Origin: Cercospora beticola
Taxonomy: Eukaryota > Ascomycota > Dothideomycetes > Mycosphaerellales > Mycosphaerellaceae
NCBI RefSeq assembly: GCF_033473495.1
Contig: NC_088938.1
Coordinates: 2,914,001 to 2,978,000, forward strand
Length of the DNA stretch: 64,000 nucleotides
Reading direction: 5' to 3'
Below, piece after piece: positions 23,001-33,097 of the stretch. The notes below the pieces were generated by a model that had not been told where the DNA came from, did not search any database, and saw only the letters and a program-made list of their open reading frames with translations. The position numbers and the translations under genes were made by a program. The stretch's first letter is position 1; every line of letters begins with the position of its first letter.

Positions 23001-23717
23001 ACATTCTGCAGCCTGATGATTTACCATTCCAAAGCAGACAGGACCTATCGGAGCTGGTCGATCTGTCTCCATCACTGTCAAATTTGTGGTCGTAGAAGCA
23101 GTGATTGGCAGCTGGGTGCTCATCACTGCTTCTGGTACAAGCGACTCATTGTTAACGAAGCCAGATGAGGCCGATTGAGTCGCTATATTCTGATTTTCAT
23201 TCGTGGTATGTTGATCCTGATGTGTCTCGGCCCTGTGTCCGGCAGGCGCCCGAGTACTGCTCCGGTCAATGCGATAATAGTTCTGGAACAAGTCCTCTTG
23301 TGCCGGCGTGGCACTCCGTGTCAAGACGGCATTCAGTAGAGCCCGAAGCGTCTTGTCAAATCGACTTCTCTCGTAGATTTCGTGGATCGCATCGGCGAGC
23401 TCATGATGGCCGGTCTCGATAGCACGACCTTTTGCGGCCTCAGCAACTCTCTCGAGCTGAATGGCATTGTACTCTGCGTGCGAAGTCTGGACCGTGGAAT
23501 AGTACGCGAGTATCTTCTGAGTAGATGACAGCGCAGTTAGTGAAGCGGCCCGTTCCAAAGTTGTAGATGTCGTAGGGACAGAGTTGGTAGGGACATCGCG
23601 CGGGTGGACGAGCCGCTGCCGCTTGGCTGGGTACCCATCACCTCCCACCTGTTCCTGCTCCTCCTCAACCTCATCACTCTGCAAACAATCTTCGCCGATG
23701 GCACTCATGATGTTCAT
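20059..23717 (-). CDS. SNF2-family DNA translocase with RING finger (RAD5/RAD16/HLTF-like)
   Basis: Twelve exons read on the minus strand: 23717-23025, 22979-22772, 22702-22381, 22324-22214, 22162-21930, 21873-21840, 21796-21609, 21560-20720, 20669-20484, 20429-20279, 20227-20129, 20076-20059. They sum to 3084 bases, 1027 residues. Helicase motifs in order: GGILADEMGLGKTLTA (Walker A), DEAHIIR created across an intron (Walker B), LTGTPISN (motif III), a C3HC4 RING (CASCRAEI, GTCSHVLCATCYNERAS, CPICKQSF) inserted between the helicase lobes, then IVFSYWRK, MTIGTGGLGLTINAAS and QAIGRVVRLGQ (motifs V-VI). The RING inside a SNF2 core marks the RAD5/RAD16/HLTF group of DNA repair or chromatin factors. 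The true start may be ATG 23708. The last intron is inferred; without it the frame ends at 20033. Confidence 0.85.
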
Positions 23718-23882
23718 TGCCCTTGAGCGCCAAAATTCTGCTGCCAACACCATGCAGGTGGTCGGAGGATGCCGCAACAAGGCTGGCGGCTGAGGCTGCA
23801 CTGCCTAGAGGCCGCACCATGTGTCGGTCTCTCACAACCCCCACCTGCCTCGCAACAATGCACTTCTCGCATGCTGTGAAGT
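23718..23882. promoter_or_regulatory. short divergent promoter region between SNF2 and HET genes
   Basis: Only 165 bp separate the minus-strand SNF2 start from the plus-strand HET start, so the two probably share promoter sequence. I see no obvious TATA box in it. Confidence 0.45.
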
Positions 23883-25325
23883 ATGGCCGAAGACCCACAA
23901 ACCTCCCTGCGACATGCTTCGGGCAATCTCGATGATACAGTAGAGAACGACATAGACCGCCACCTCAACCGCACCTTTCGACATCCCTCATGGATAGAAT
24001 CGAAGTCACAGATACGATTGTTGCGCCTCGCAAATCGCAGCAACAGTGCCATACCTTGTGAAGCTGATTTGGACTTATGCAACGTCTCAGACTTACCAAG
24101 CACCGAATATGCCGCACTTTCGTACTGCTGGGGCGAGGCTCGATCAAGGCAAGATGTACGGTGCATCACGATACACAGTCAACAGTTCGCTGTTCGCACA
24201 AACCTCTTTGACTTCCTACAATCGAACGCCGCCTCAGATCTTCGGACACCGATCTACATCGATGCCATATGTTTGGACCAGAGGGATGTGGAAGAGCGAA
24301 GCAATCAAGTCGGGTTGATGTCAGAGATATACCGGAATGCGTCTAGGACTGTCGTGTGGTTAGGTTCCTGTCCACACGAGCAGGAGTCGAATATGGCGTC
24401 GCTTCGCGACCAATTGGCAGACCTTGAGCTCCGAAATTGTCCCTGGAACACGGCTTCACTTGTTGGGCTAAGTTTCCTTTGTTCCAGGGTTTACTGGCGA
24501 AGACTCTGGATCGTCCAAGAGCTGCTGCTCAGTAAGAAGGTGGATATACATTGCGGAGACTTCATTTTTGACTTGACCGCTCTCGTTGATCTGGTGTCGC
24601 TGCCAAGCACTCAGCAGCTCCTCCCCGAAAGCCATGATGCTAGCTGGCGGGACTGCTGGAAGATTGCGAGACCTAGAAACTATGCCGAGCAGAGCGCTCA
24701 GGAGGGCGAGATCCGCGACGGCTGGCAGCCGGCAGTTCGACTCATTCATAATCGCGTCAAGTGGCTTGCGAGAAGAACCGATGCTGGTAATGCCATGCCT
24801 CCTTCCTCAGGATTGCCGTTCCATGAGGCATTGACAGCCTTCCGATACCATCAATGTCGTGAACGCAAGGACAAAGTCTATGCTCTCCTTGGATTGCTTG
24901 ACGAAGAAGGCCGTTCGATGATGTGGTCTGACTACAATTGCAGTAAATATTCAGTATTCGAGCAGGCGGCTGTCACATGTCTCGTCTCGCGTTGGAAATC
25001 ATCCGACATCTCGGCGAGAATAGGAAGTCAGAATTACGAAGATCGCCAGTACTGCGAGATGCTTGCCTCAATGCTTGCTCTCCACGACCTCGATGTTGAG
25101 TTCGGAATATCCAAGGCTACGCATGGGGCAAGATCTTACATGAAAGAAAAAGACTATGCTCCCGGAAATACAGGGCAAAGTGTTGATCTCGACGAAGCAC
25201 ATAGTCAAACCATACAGCAACCGTTACCCAGAAGCCACCAGAGCATCGGAGAAGGGGTCGGCAATGGTCAATGTATCTTCGAGCAGTCTTTGCGGCTTTT
25301 GCGCAACGAACTATCCAGCGTATAG
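23883..25325 (+). CDS. HET-domain (heterokaryon incompatibility) protein
   Basis: Single open frame of 480 codons. The HET signature is clear: TEYAALSYCWGEAR (about 74-87), then RTNLFDFLQS, then TPIYIDAICLDQRDVEERSNQV (about 122-143), then MSEIYRNASRTVVWLGS. HET domains resemble TIR domains and trigger cell death in non-self recognition; in HET-E and HET-D they are fused to a NACHT/STAND receptor. The domain region ends near residue 360. The last residues of this frame (IFEQSLRLLRNELSS) look like the first helix of the fungal STAND N-terminal domain that continues just downstream, so the TAG at 25323 may not be the natural end (see findings). Start chosen at the first ATG, 165 bp from the divergent SNF2 gene. 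Confidence 0.85.
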   Translation: MAEDPQTSLRHASGNLDDTVENDIDRHLNRTFRHPSWIESKSQIRLLRLANRSNSAIPCEADLDLCNVSDLPSTEYAALSYCWGEARSRQDVRCITIHSQQFAVRTNLFDFLQSNAASDLRTPIYIDAICLDQRDVEERSNQVGLMSEIYRNASRTVVWLGSCPHEQESNMASLRDQLADLELRNCPWNTASLVGLSFLCSRVYWRRLWIVQELLLSKKVDIHCGDFIFDLTALVDLVSLPSTQQLLPESHDASWRDCWKIARPRNYAEQSAQEGEIRDGWQPAVRLIHNRVKWLARRTDAGNAMPPSSGLPFHEALTAFRYHQCRERKDKVYALLGLLDEEGRSMMWSDYNCSKYSVFEQAAVTCLVSRWKSSDISARIGSQNYEDRQYCEMLASMLALHDLDVEFGISKATHGARSYMKEKDYAPGNTGQSVDLDEAHSQTIQQPLPRSHQSIGEGVGNGQCIFEQSLRLLRNELSSV

Positions 25326-25362
25326 ATACAAGAGTTCGAGTCAACCGACGGAAAGATGTTGA

Positions 25363-28300
25363 ATGTCTCACTGGATCATTCAAGAAAAACAGCGGGCCAC
25401 AGGGGCAATGCGGGATATGAGCAGGCTCCGTGTGTTCTTAGACGCGATGAGCGCATATGAAGGAATCGTGGACTCTTGTTTTGACGTTCAGAATGTAGTG
25501 GCATACATGTGGGTTTGTTCAATGCGCCATCGAGGCTATCAAGTGCATTTGCTAAAACATTTCAGGCTTCTGTCAAATTCTTGTTGGAGGTAAGTCCACT
25601 CATATTTGCGCGTCCGCTCTTCAAAGCCGCCAACATCGGTTAGGCCACACATACGTACCCTGAAGCGTTCAATGGTCTGCTGAAAGCATATCAGAGGTTG
25701 GGAGAGAATACACCTGCTCCAATTCACATGCAAGCCTCATCAGAAGATCGAACCGAGCAGCGGGATCTTGGTGGGCATCTCTTTCACAATTTCTTCGAAT
25801 TCCACAGGCTCGCGTTGCGCTATTTCAAAAAGCCCGGTGAGTAAGGTGAAGCTCGCGAAATTCCTCTGGTTGAATCTGCTGACCCAGTCCAGCCTGGAAG
25901 CAACTATTCTCAGCCACTTGGATGCACCTGGAAGTGCAATTGAACGCATCCGTTGCAACCCTAGGAGAGTACAAAGCGCTACTCCAGGACCAAGCTCGGG
26001 CCCAAGAATTGAATGAGTCTCGATGCCACATAACGCAAGCCAACACGTACCTGGCGCAGCTTTTGGCGCAAGCCAGTCAGACGAGATTGGAAGCACAGGA
26101 AGCGATTAGAAAGCTTGGTGCGGACGAGGTGGTCAGGCGCCGCGGGCATGTGGTTAACTGGCTTTCCGCTCCGGATGCCGGTTCAGATCAGGATCACGGC
26201 CACGCTGTGCGAAAATGCTGTCCCGAGAGTGGGAAATGGATACTGGACGACCCGCGTTATCGTAGATGGAATGATTCGCAAGCGGAGGAAACCCCATTGC
26301 TATGGGTCAATGCTATACCTGGCGCAGGTGAGGCTGATTGTCATTACCCTCACCGCGGGTGCTAATCATATGCAGGAAAATCCGTGCTTGCTTCTCTCAT
26401 CGTGGATGAATCTTTGCCCCTTGCAAATGTCATGACGATCTTCTTCTACTTCAAGCATGATCACTCGGAAAAGGATACCTTTCTGGCCATGGCTCGCTCC
26501 CTTTTACATCAACTCTCATTACTAGACGACACGTTATTGCTATATCTATTTGAGATCGCAACAAGACGAGGTGAAAATGTCCTCAAGACGACGAAGCTGG
26601 CTAAAGAGGTGCTGACGACTTGTCTAAATGCCACTGGCAAGGTACGCGCTGTTATCGACGGGGTGAATGAGTGCCACGAAAAAGAGCAGAAACACATTGT
26701 GGAATTCTGGATCAGACATTGCGAGGAATTCAGATCTGGACCGAATTCTTGCCGTTGCATCATGTTCAGCCAAGATGATGCGTCCACACGACCGCTCTTT
26801 GCGACCGTACCAGCCATACGCATATATGGTGAAGCTCACAATGCTGACATCCGCGCATCCTGCACGTCGTGGGGAGAGAAGATTCAAAGCAAGTTCAAGC
26901 TGAGTCGACAAGACACACGGCGGCTTGTGACAGAGACAGCAGATCGTGCGCAAAGCATGTTCTTGTTCGCTAACATAGTCATGAACAATCTTTACGAGCA
27001 GGTAAGCCAGGCGGATCTTTTTGCAGAACTGAATAGTTTTCCCGCTGAGATTGGTGATGCGTGAGTGTCTTGAAGTCGTTCCGCTGGCAAGTCGTCCCAA
27101 CTGACTATGCTGCAGATACGCCCGTGTCGCCCGGAGGGTCTTAGGGCATGGAAAGCTGCCGTCACAACGTTATGCTCATCGACTGTTGTCTTGGGTAGCT
27201 TGCGCGATCAGACCCCTCAAGTGGCGCGAGATTCAAGTCGCAATCTCGATTGATAACCAGACGGGAGTTGTGGATTTGGAAAGGAAATGCCTGAGAGTCA
27301 CTCTGATAAAACTCTGTGGTGCCCTGCTGGAAGAGTCGCCTAACGGTGATATCGATTTTGTTCACCACAGTGCTAAGCAGTAAGACATTCGCTACAACAA
27401 CACAATGCAGAGGCTTACTGATTGATTCGTGCAGATATTTGCTCGATCAAGGCTACGTGGATCGAGATGTCGAGCATCACAGAATGACCGAGCTCTGTCT
27501 TGGCTATCTCGCCCTTCCATTGTTTTCTGCACAACGCGCTGAATCTCAGGCATACGCAGATGCGGTGGCGGGCACCTATGGCTTCTTGGAATATGCAATG
27601 GCTTGCTGGACCACACATCTAGAACACGCGATCGACGCAAGTCGAGGGAAGGGCCTACCTGGCTCACTTGTACAGACCCTCGAAGCGCTTTTTGACCATC
27701 ATTGGAAGGACCCACGAAAACGCACGAAACCGACCAAACGGATCACACAGCTGTACGACAGCATTGCCAACCTTGATGTCTGTGACAGGGTCAGGGACAC
27801 AATGTCATCCATGCACAGTCTCATGACGACCAATTTGACTGATCATAGTGCAGTCGAGACTCTGACTTTGTTTGAGACAACGGTGCGCATACGCAATATC
27901 TTGGAACGCTTGCCTCAAACCGAACAGCTTGAGCACTTGTACGGCTCGAGTCTGTTCAAGTGTCCGCGCATCTACTGCAAGTGGTTCTCCGAGGGTTTCA
28001 GTCGGGCTGAGGATCGGCAATTGCATGTCGACAAGCACGAGCGATCCCACCTCTGTCCACATCGCTCATGTCTGCATGCAACCCTTGGCTTCCCCACTGC
28101 GAAAGAACTCTCGCGCCATCTAGATGTGGTTCACGGCCAGATGGCGACAGACGATACCTTCCCACTCGAGCAAATCGATTTCAAGGACCTCGCAACTTTA
28201 AGATCGGATGTGCCTCGACCGGTGGAGATTGTACAAGCCCCGGCTAGATCGAGAGAAGACTCGCAATCTGGAGACACATCGCGAGCACGAACGATATTGC

Positions 28301-28485
28301 AATGCGAACTGTGTTCTAAGGTCTTCACGCGTACATACGATCTCCAGTTGCACCTTGCCACTCATAACGACGAGAGGCCTTTCTCGTGCTCGGTGTGTGG
28401 TGCATGCTTCACCGGGCAATATGTACGCGACGATCACGAAAAGTGGCATAGAGGGACACGGACGATCCATTTGCAGTGGAAATGA
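25363..28485 (+). CDS. STAND NTPase (NLR-like) with C-terminal C2H2 zinc fingers; 5' end uncertain
   Basis: Seven exons from the ATG at 25363: 25363-25512, 25566-25589 (a 24-base microexon), 25644-25836, 25893-26327, 26376-27060, 27116-27379, 27435-28485; 2802 bases, 933 residues. An N-terminal helical domain (RLRVFLDAMSAYEGIVD, then FEFHRLALRYFKKP and AWKQLFSATW) is the one usually placed before fungal NACHT-like NTPases. The P-loop NAIPGAGKSVLASL (about 262-275) is rebuilt across an intron; the Walker B-like segment is VIDGVNEC (about 360), with Asn where most have Asp. FVHHSAKQYL follows near 580. C2H2-type fingers lie at about 757-820 and 872-925 (CELCSKVFTRTYDLQLH). Such proteins are candidate immune or incompatibility receptors. 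The N-terminal homology begins upstream of this ATG, out of frame and behind a TAG, so the gene may be broken or fused to the HET gene. Confidence 0.75.
25566..25589 (+). other. 24-base microexon of the STAND gene
   Basis: Eight codons flanked by CATTTCAG and GTAAGT. They supply the SVKFLL segment that joins the VAYMW and THTYPEAF segments, which is conserved in this domain, so skipping the exon would delete conserved residues without a frameshift. Confidence 0.7.
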
Positions 28486-28890
28486 ACGCACATTTTCCAA
28501 TGAGAGGGCGATCTGAAGATACACTTCCAACGCCTTTCAGATATTTCCAATAGATTGCGGGCACAACTGCGTGGTTCCAACTTGAAAATATTTATGCCCT
28601 GGGCCAAGCGCTGGGCGTTGGGGCTGTGAGCCTGTCACGATCCCAGTTTCATCGCCTTCTTTTCCCAGCCCAAGGACCGGTGACAGGCCAGGAATCTAGA
28701 AGCAGCCAACGCATCATTTACGGTTCCAGCAGTCGTGCTATCAACATTTGCTGTCGAAGTTTGAGTTACCCGGCAAATCCTGTGTCTCAAAGTACACGTG
28801 CATAGCTCTGCGCGATTTCGTCGATGGTTCGCTGCAAAATATACTCCGTATGTTTGAAAGAGGAAACTAACAGCCGCAGTCTCGCTACAG

Positions 28891-29129
28891 ATCACTGGCG
28901 GTTCTCATCATAAGCCGGAGAACGCTTCGTACTTTGGGAACGAGCCAATAGAGGAGAAGGACACCATCTCGCTTGCCTTCCACCCTCGGCTGTGCTTGCG
29001 GTACCTTGGCGTGCATATTCAGATCTCAACGCGCAGACAGTGGCCAAGCACGCACGCGACAAGCTACGACGTCGTTCGAGGCTCCAAGATGATTCTGCCC
29101 AATTACAAACCTAGCAGCCGAGTTGGAAG
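28891..29129 (+). pseudogene. orphan exon-like open segment
   Basis: An 80-codon frame without ATG at its start (ITGGSHHKPENASYF at the beginning, KMILPNYKPSSRVG at the end). It lies exactly between a good acceptor (CTCGCTACAG) and a good donor (GGAAGGTAAGG). I find no convincing partner exon on either side and recognise no family. It could be an exon of an undescribed gene or a remnant. Confidence 0.3.
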
Positions 29130-30598
29130 GTAAGGCAAGACAGCGGTCTCAAAAGAGGTAGGTTAACAGAGCGTGGCATGTCCGTCCCCACAAAGGCGGA
29201 CAGAAATCAGAATCTCACAACTTCGGGTGCTGACGATACTGTGAAGATCTACTCTGAGTGCACACACGGCCTCTAGCAATGCGACGGTCAAGTCGTGCCG
29301 CGTTGGCCATTTTTCGAGCTAACTAGCGACGTTTTCTTACGCTCTAAATCGTTGGTGCAACAATCTCAATGGTGCAGAGTCCAAGGACCGTGGGCACGAA
29401 AATGTGGCGAGGCCGCGGAGCAGAATATTTATGCAGCAAGGCAACCACAAGTGCCTTACGTCGTTCGAAAGTGGAAGACTCGGGAGTCTTCGCGCAGCAA
29501 AGCAACCACTGCAGCGCCTCGTCTGCCTTCCCTCACTCGTTGTCGAGCAAGATTGCTGCTTCGACAACGAGCCAAAAGAAACTCAAGACTCTCAGAGCTG
29601 TGACAATATCAGCAAGCGTAGTTTATCGGCTCGTCGCTTGAACACAGCTTCTGCTACAATCTGTCTGTTCCTAATTCGAACACGAGCGGAGCTGCGCATG
29701 ATGACACCGCGCCAATTGCCTCGTTCAGCCGATGTTGGGAACAGCCCAATCTGTCAGTCAAAAGACCGGCGTTTGTCGCTCAATATTTCTCATGGCTGTG
29801 TTGTGTTGCTGTGTTGTGTCCGGTGTTTTGCGGCGATGTAATTCTACGCCTTGCACTGGAATGGTCGCGTCTGGCGTGAGTTAGACATTTCTTGGCGCCC
29901 CTCAAGCAGACCAATGTGATTGGCTCATTGTTGGAGCGCAACTTTTCGTCGGACTTTCTTTGACATTCTCACTGATTGGCTGAGAGACACGCTAAACCTC
30001 TTTGGTCAAGGCATTCTCAAGTTCACATGTCGAAGACTAGCCTACCAGATCTGGAAGGTCTTGCGAAGGATGACGGTGACCAATGATCACCAATCGTTTC
30101 AGCAACCAATTGTTGTGCAGGTACTGTAGTGCATCCTCTGGAGTCTAATAATGGGTTTCCAGTGGTAGAGCAAGATGGCTGCTTTGACAAGGTTCTAACT
30201 AGCTCCAGCTTTTCGCTGATGGAGGCCAACACTTCGGCAGCGCTTCCGTCGCATCGAGTGCCGACTCAAAACACACCCCACACAACGTGCCCATGGAGAG
30301 CTCTCTTTCTTTAGTCACTGCATGCTTTGCTGCCGCTGGAAATCGTTGAGGTATGGCAGGTTCTTTAGAAAGTGATTTCGGAGGGCGAGAGACATGTTGC
30401 GAACCCGCCAGTACCTCGATCGTCAGTCCTGCCTGTCTCTCGCGAGTCCCGAGCACGCACACTCTGCGCTGACTTCACATGACCAAACCTCGACATATGC
30501 CGCAGTGGAGCTGTTCTGTGAAGAGCGTTTCGTCCAGATTTCACTATCAATCTTGCGCTTTGCGCATTGCACTACTTCGGATAACACACCAAGAACAG

Positions 30599-30700
30599 CT
30601 CGAGGCTATAACCCGCACCTATGCTGTACATCTTGCCTGATACACAGAGCTGAACGCTTTATTACATCCAATAGCAAGAGGCGTCGTCAAGTTCGGGTTG
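30599..30700 (-). pseudogene. degenerate partial copy of the Cys-rich gene at 31.7-32.4 kb
   Basis: About 100 bases match 31938-32042 in the same orientation with scattered substitutions and one indel (both contain GAGCTGAACGCTT and AAGAGGCGTCGTCAA). On the minus strand the copy still reads LTTPLAIGCNKAFSS, against LTTPLGIGCNEAFSS in the fuller copy, and then hits a TAG. It is a broken duplicate. Confidence 0.6.
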
Positions 30701-31037
30701 TTATAGTACTAATACAATTGGCAAGTTGGTGCAGTGCAAGGCATCGCGTCCACAAGTTGGGCAGATTCGCGGTTTTGGAGGTGCACCTCGATACGATTGT
30801 GCTTTCGATGTCATACTATATATGCACTTGTCGCTGAGCTGAAGCCAGTGTCAGCAAGCTTGAGGTTGCACCTCTCGCACGTCTCACGTGCTGCTGCGTA
30901 CATGGGTCTTTCAGCTCCGGAACGTGTTGGCATCTGTTGCTCTGTTGAACACCTAGTGCATCGCATTGTCATCTGGTGTTGGCGTCACAGCGTCGCACTT
31001 CCACCACAGGCTTTCTAAGCCACACATCTACTGCAAC

Positions 31038-31758
31038 ATGGGCTCGCCAGCACCGCGTCCAGACGCCCTGTTTCCCCACGAGCAAGTGCTAACTTCGCCG
31101 ACTCGATATTACCTGTGCTCCCAGCAGATGCAAGCAATTTACGACGATGGCATCTGGGTGCCTTCCTCCTCCGACATTGCTCTGGTGCCTGCTGTCACTG
31201 AAACGTCACCGGATAGGTGGAGATTCGGACTACAATCATTTCCAGCCCGTCGCGCGGAGGGGAGACTTGGGACGACCGTTACTGGGAACCACAACACTTA
31301 CATATGTCACAAAGGAGAGCGCTCCACCAAAGCTGTGGAGGGCAGCTCACGCCGGCCACAATCTGAGTGGCTTACGCGCTCGTGGTTCGATTTTTGGAGG
31401 AGATCCAGTCGTACCCACAGATTTAGGCTGGGCGATACCTACGACCACCGCCAACTTCCAGATCCGTGTCGAGAATCACTTCGTGTGGGGCCACCCAGAC
31501 CCTAGCCCTTTTCTATCTTTGACGTCGAACAAGGCCTTTGCGCAACGACTTTGCCAGCAATGGCAACGTGAACAGAAAGAAGGTGTGACGTTGTGGGAGA
31601 TAAATGGTAAAGCACTGGCGGATGACCCTGCAGTAAAGATATGGGAACGGAATAGCATCATAGCGGCATTCGGGCTCACCCTGGACCCTCGAGAGCACGA
31701 ATATATTGTTCTGGCACAAATTCCCCCTCAGTATTGCGAACGCATTAGATACGAATGA
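31038..31758 (+). CDS. DUF7587-like protein, possible ADP-ribosyltransferase fold
   Basis: Two exons: 31038-31184 and 31246-31758 (donor GTGCCT; an alternative donor nine bases on, GTCACT, also keeps the frame). About 219 residues. The second exon has a pattern like the mono-ADP-ribosyltransferase R-S-E layout: an early LWRAAHAG Arg strand, SPFLSLTSNKAFAQRL resembling the STS strand, and near the C-terminus DPREHEYIVLAQIPPQY, which is like the acidic strand and the IP segment after it in cholera-toxin-type ARTs. Fungal proteins of the DUF7587 kind share this arrangement. No signal peptide is visible, so it is probably intracellular. Whether it has enzyme activity is unknown, and the family call is from memory of the pattern. 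Confidence 0.55.
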
Positions 31759-32379
31759 ATGTGACACTCGATTCATCTTGTGCCTGCAATGTAGATACCT
31801 TCGATTTATCGCGCCTGCTGCTCCTAGTTGTGCGGAAACCCTGCCTTACAGCTGACACTTGTTTTGTGGCCGCAGTTCTGTGAATTTGCATGACACTACC
31901 ACGAGTAACACCATAACAGTATAACAGTAGTAGTCCAAGGCCATAACCCGGTCCCATATTATACGCCTTGCCCACTGCAGCACCAGAGCTGAACGCTTCA
32001 TTACACCCAATGCCAAGAGGCGTCGTCAAATTCGTGTAGTCGCTAACGCAGCCAGCAAATGGGGTGGTTGCAGGCTGACAATAGATCCAGCAGCCATTTG
32101 ACTCTTGGATTGTGTTTTCAACGCAGCAGCCTGAAGGGTCTTGTCAGGTCATGTTCCACGATTCCGCTGGGGCTTTGTTGAGAACTGCTGATACGTACTA
32201 GACAGATTCGAAAGAGGGATTTCGATTTGTGAATTGAAGCCGCACAATGGCATCGTGACCTCATCCAGCCATGCTGGACGAATCCCGTCTGCTGGATCTG
32301 CAGATGTCGAACTCGGGCATGATGCCACTCTTCGTATCAGCTTGCGATGTTCATATTGAGGCCCACCAGCCCCGTACAT
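31745..32379 (-). CDS. hypothetical Cys-rich protein, parent of the 30.6-kb relic
   Basis: Two exons on the minus strand, 32379-32199 and 32130-31745, with a GTACGT donor and CTTCAG acceptor; 188 residues. The centre is Cys-rich (SCCVENTIQESNGCWIYC, then FAGCVSDYTNLTTPLGIGC) and resembles small secreted Cys-rich proteins. No signal peptide is seen at the proposed start, so the real 5' end may lie in another exon, or the gene may be decaying. The C-terminal 45 residues look low-quality and a further intron is possible. The 3' end overlaps the ART-like gene's stop by 14 bases, tail-to-tail. Confidence 0.42.
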
Positions 32380-33097
32380 CTATTCGTGGCTGACATGTCC
32401 GGTCTAGTGGGCAAGTCTGAGATATCGTTGCTCCGTGATCATGCGAGGCGTGGTGTTGAAGTTCAAATGTTGAGCGTACTCATGATTTTGTTTTGCTGGT
32501 GCAGTCACGAGGGCGAAGGCTTCTTGGCTGATGTCTTTCGTTCATGGTTCCAAGTGCCCAGACAGAGATGCCACTGTTCGCGCAAGCCTAAAGAGGACAA
32601 GCGAGGCTGTGTATGTGCGGCAAAATAAAGTCAAACTTACTATGCAGGATCAACTTGCATGAGCTAGCTTGATTCGGAATCAGCAGCGACTGATCGATTT
32701 TGCGTGTGGTATCTTTTGGAACCGAACGGCGCGTATAGCATGCGCAAAGCCAGTAGATTTGAACGCCAAATGCGGCAAGGGAGAATCTGCCGCGCGTTAG
32801 CCCTCTCGATACAAGATGTCACCATTTGCCTGCGGCCGTCCAGAAGTCGAAAGAGACAAAGATCAGTCTAAGGTCCCGCCAGCCTCCTCGGCACCATCGT
32901 CGAGATCGCATCGCACCAAGCCCCGAAAGGCTCACAGCAATCTCTCCGGCACGAAGGTCAGGCCCGGCATGGCTAAAGCCTTTCGCGGCGATAGCAATCG
33001 TTCGAATACTACATGCTACAATTTTGTTGAACGCCTCTTTCCCATATCCAGTCCCGGTGGTCTCGTCCTGAAGTGTCCTGTATGTCCGATACGCATT
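32380..33097. other. intergenic, no supported gene
   Basis: About 700 bp between the accessory block and the MTR4 stop. The frames at 32347-32628 and 32816-33148 (plus) have no supporting features. Confidence 0.45.

Larger units (their letters stand above)
28486..31037. other. 2.5 kb gene-poor, relic-like interval
   Basis: No complete gene can be supported. It holds an exon-like open segment (28891-29129), a short partly repeated motif near 29,545 and 30,170, and a degenerate copy of a downstream gene (30599-30700). Open frames here are short and low-quality. Composition and fragments suggest decayed sequence. Confidence 0.5.
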
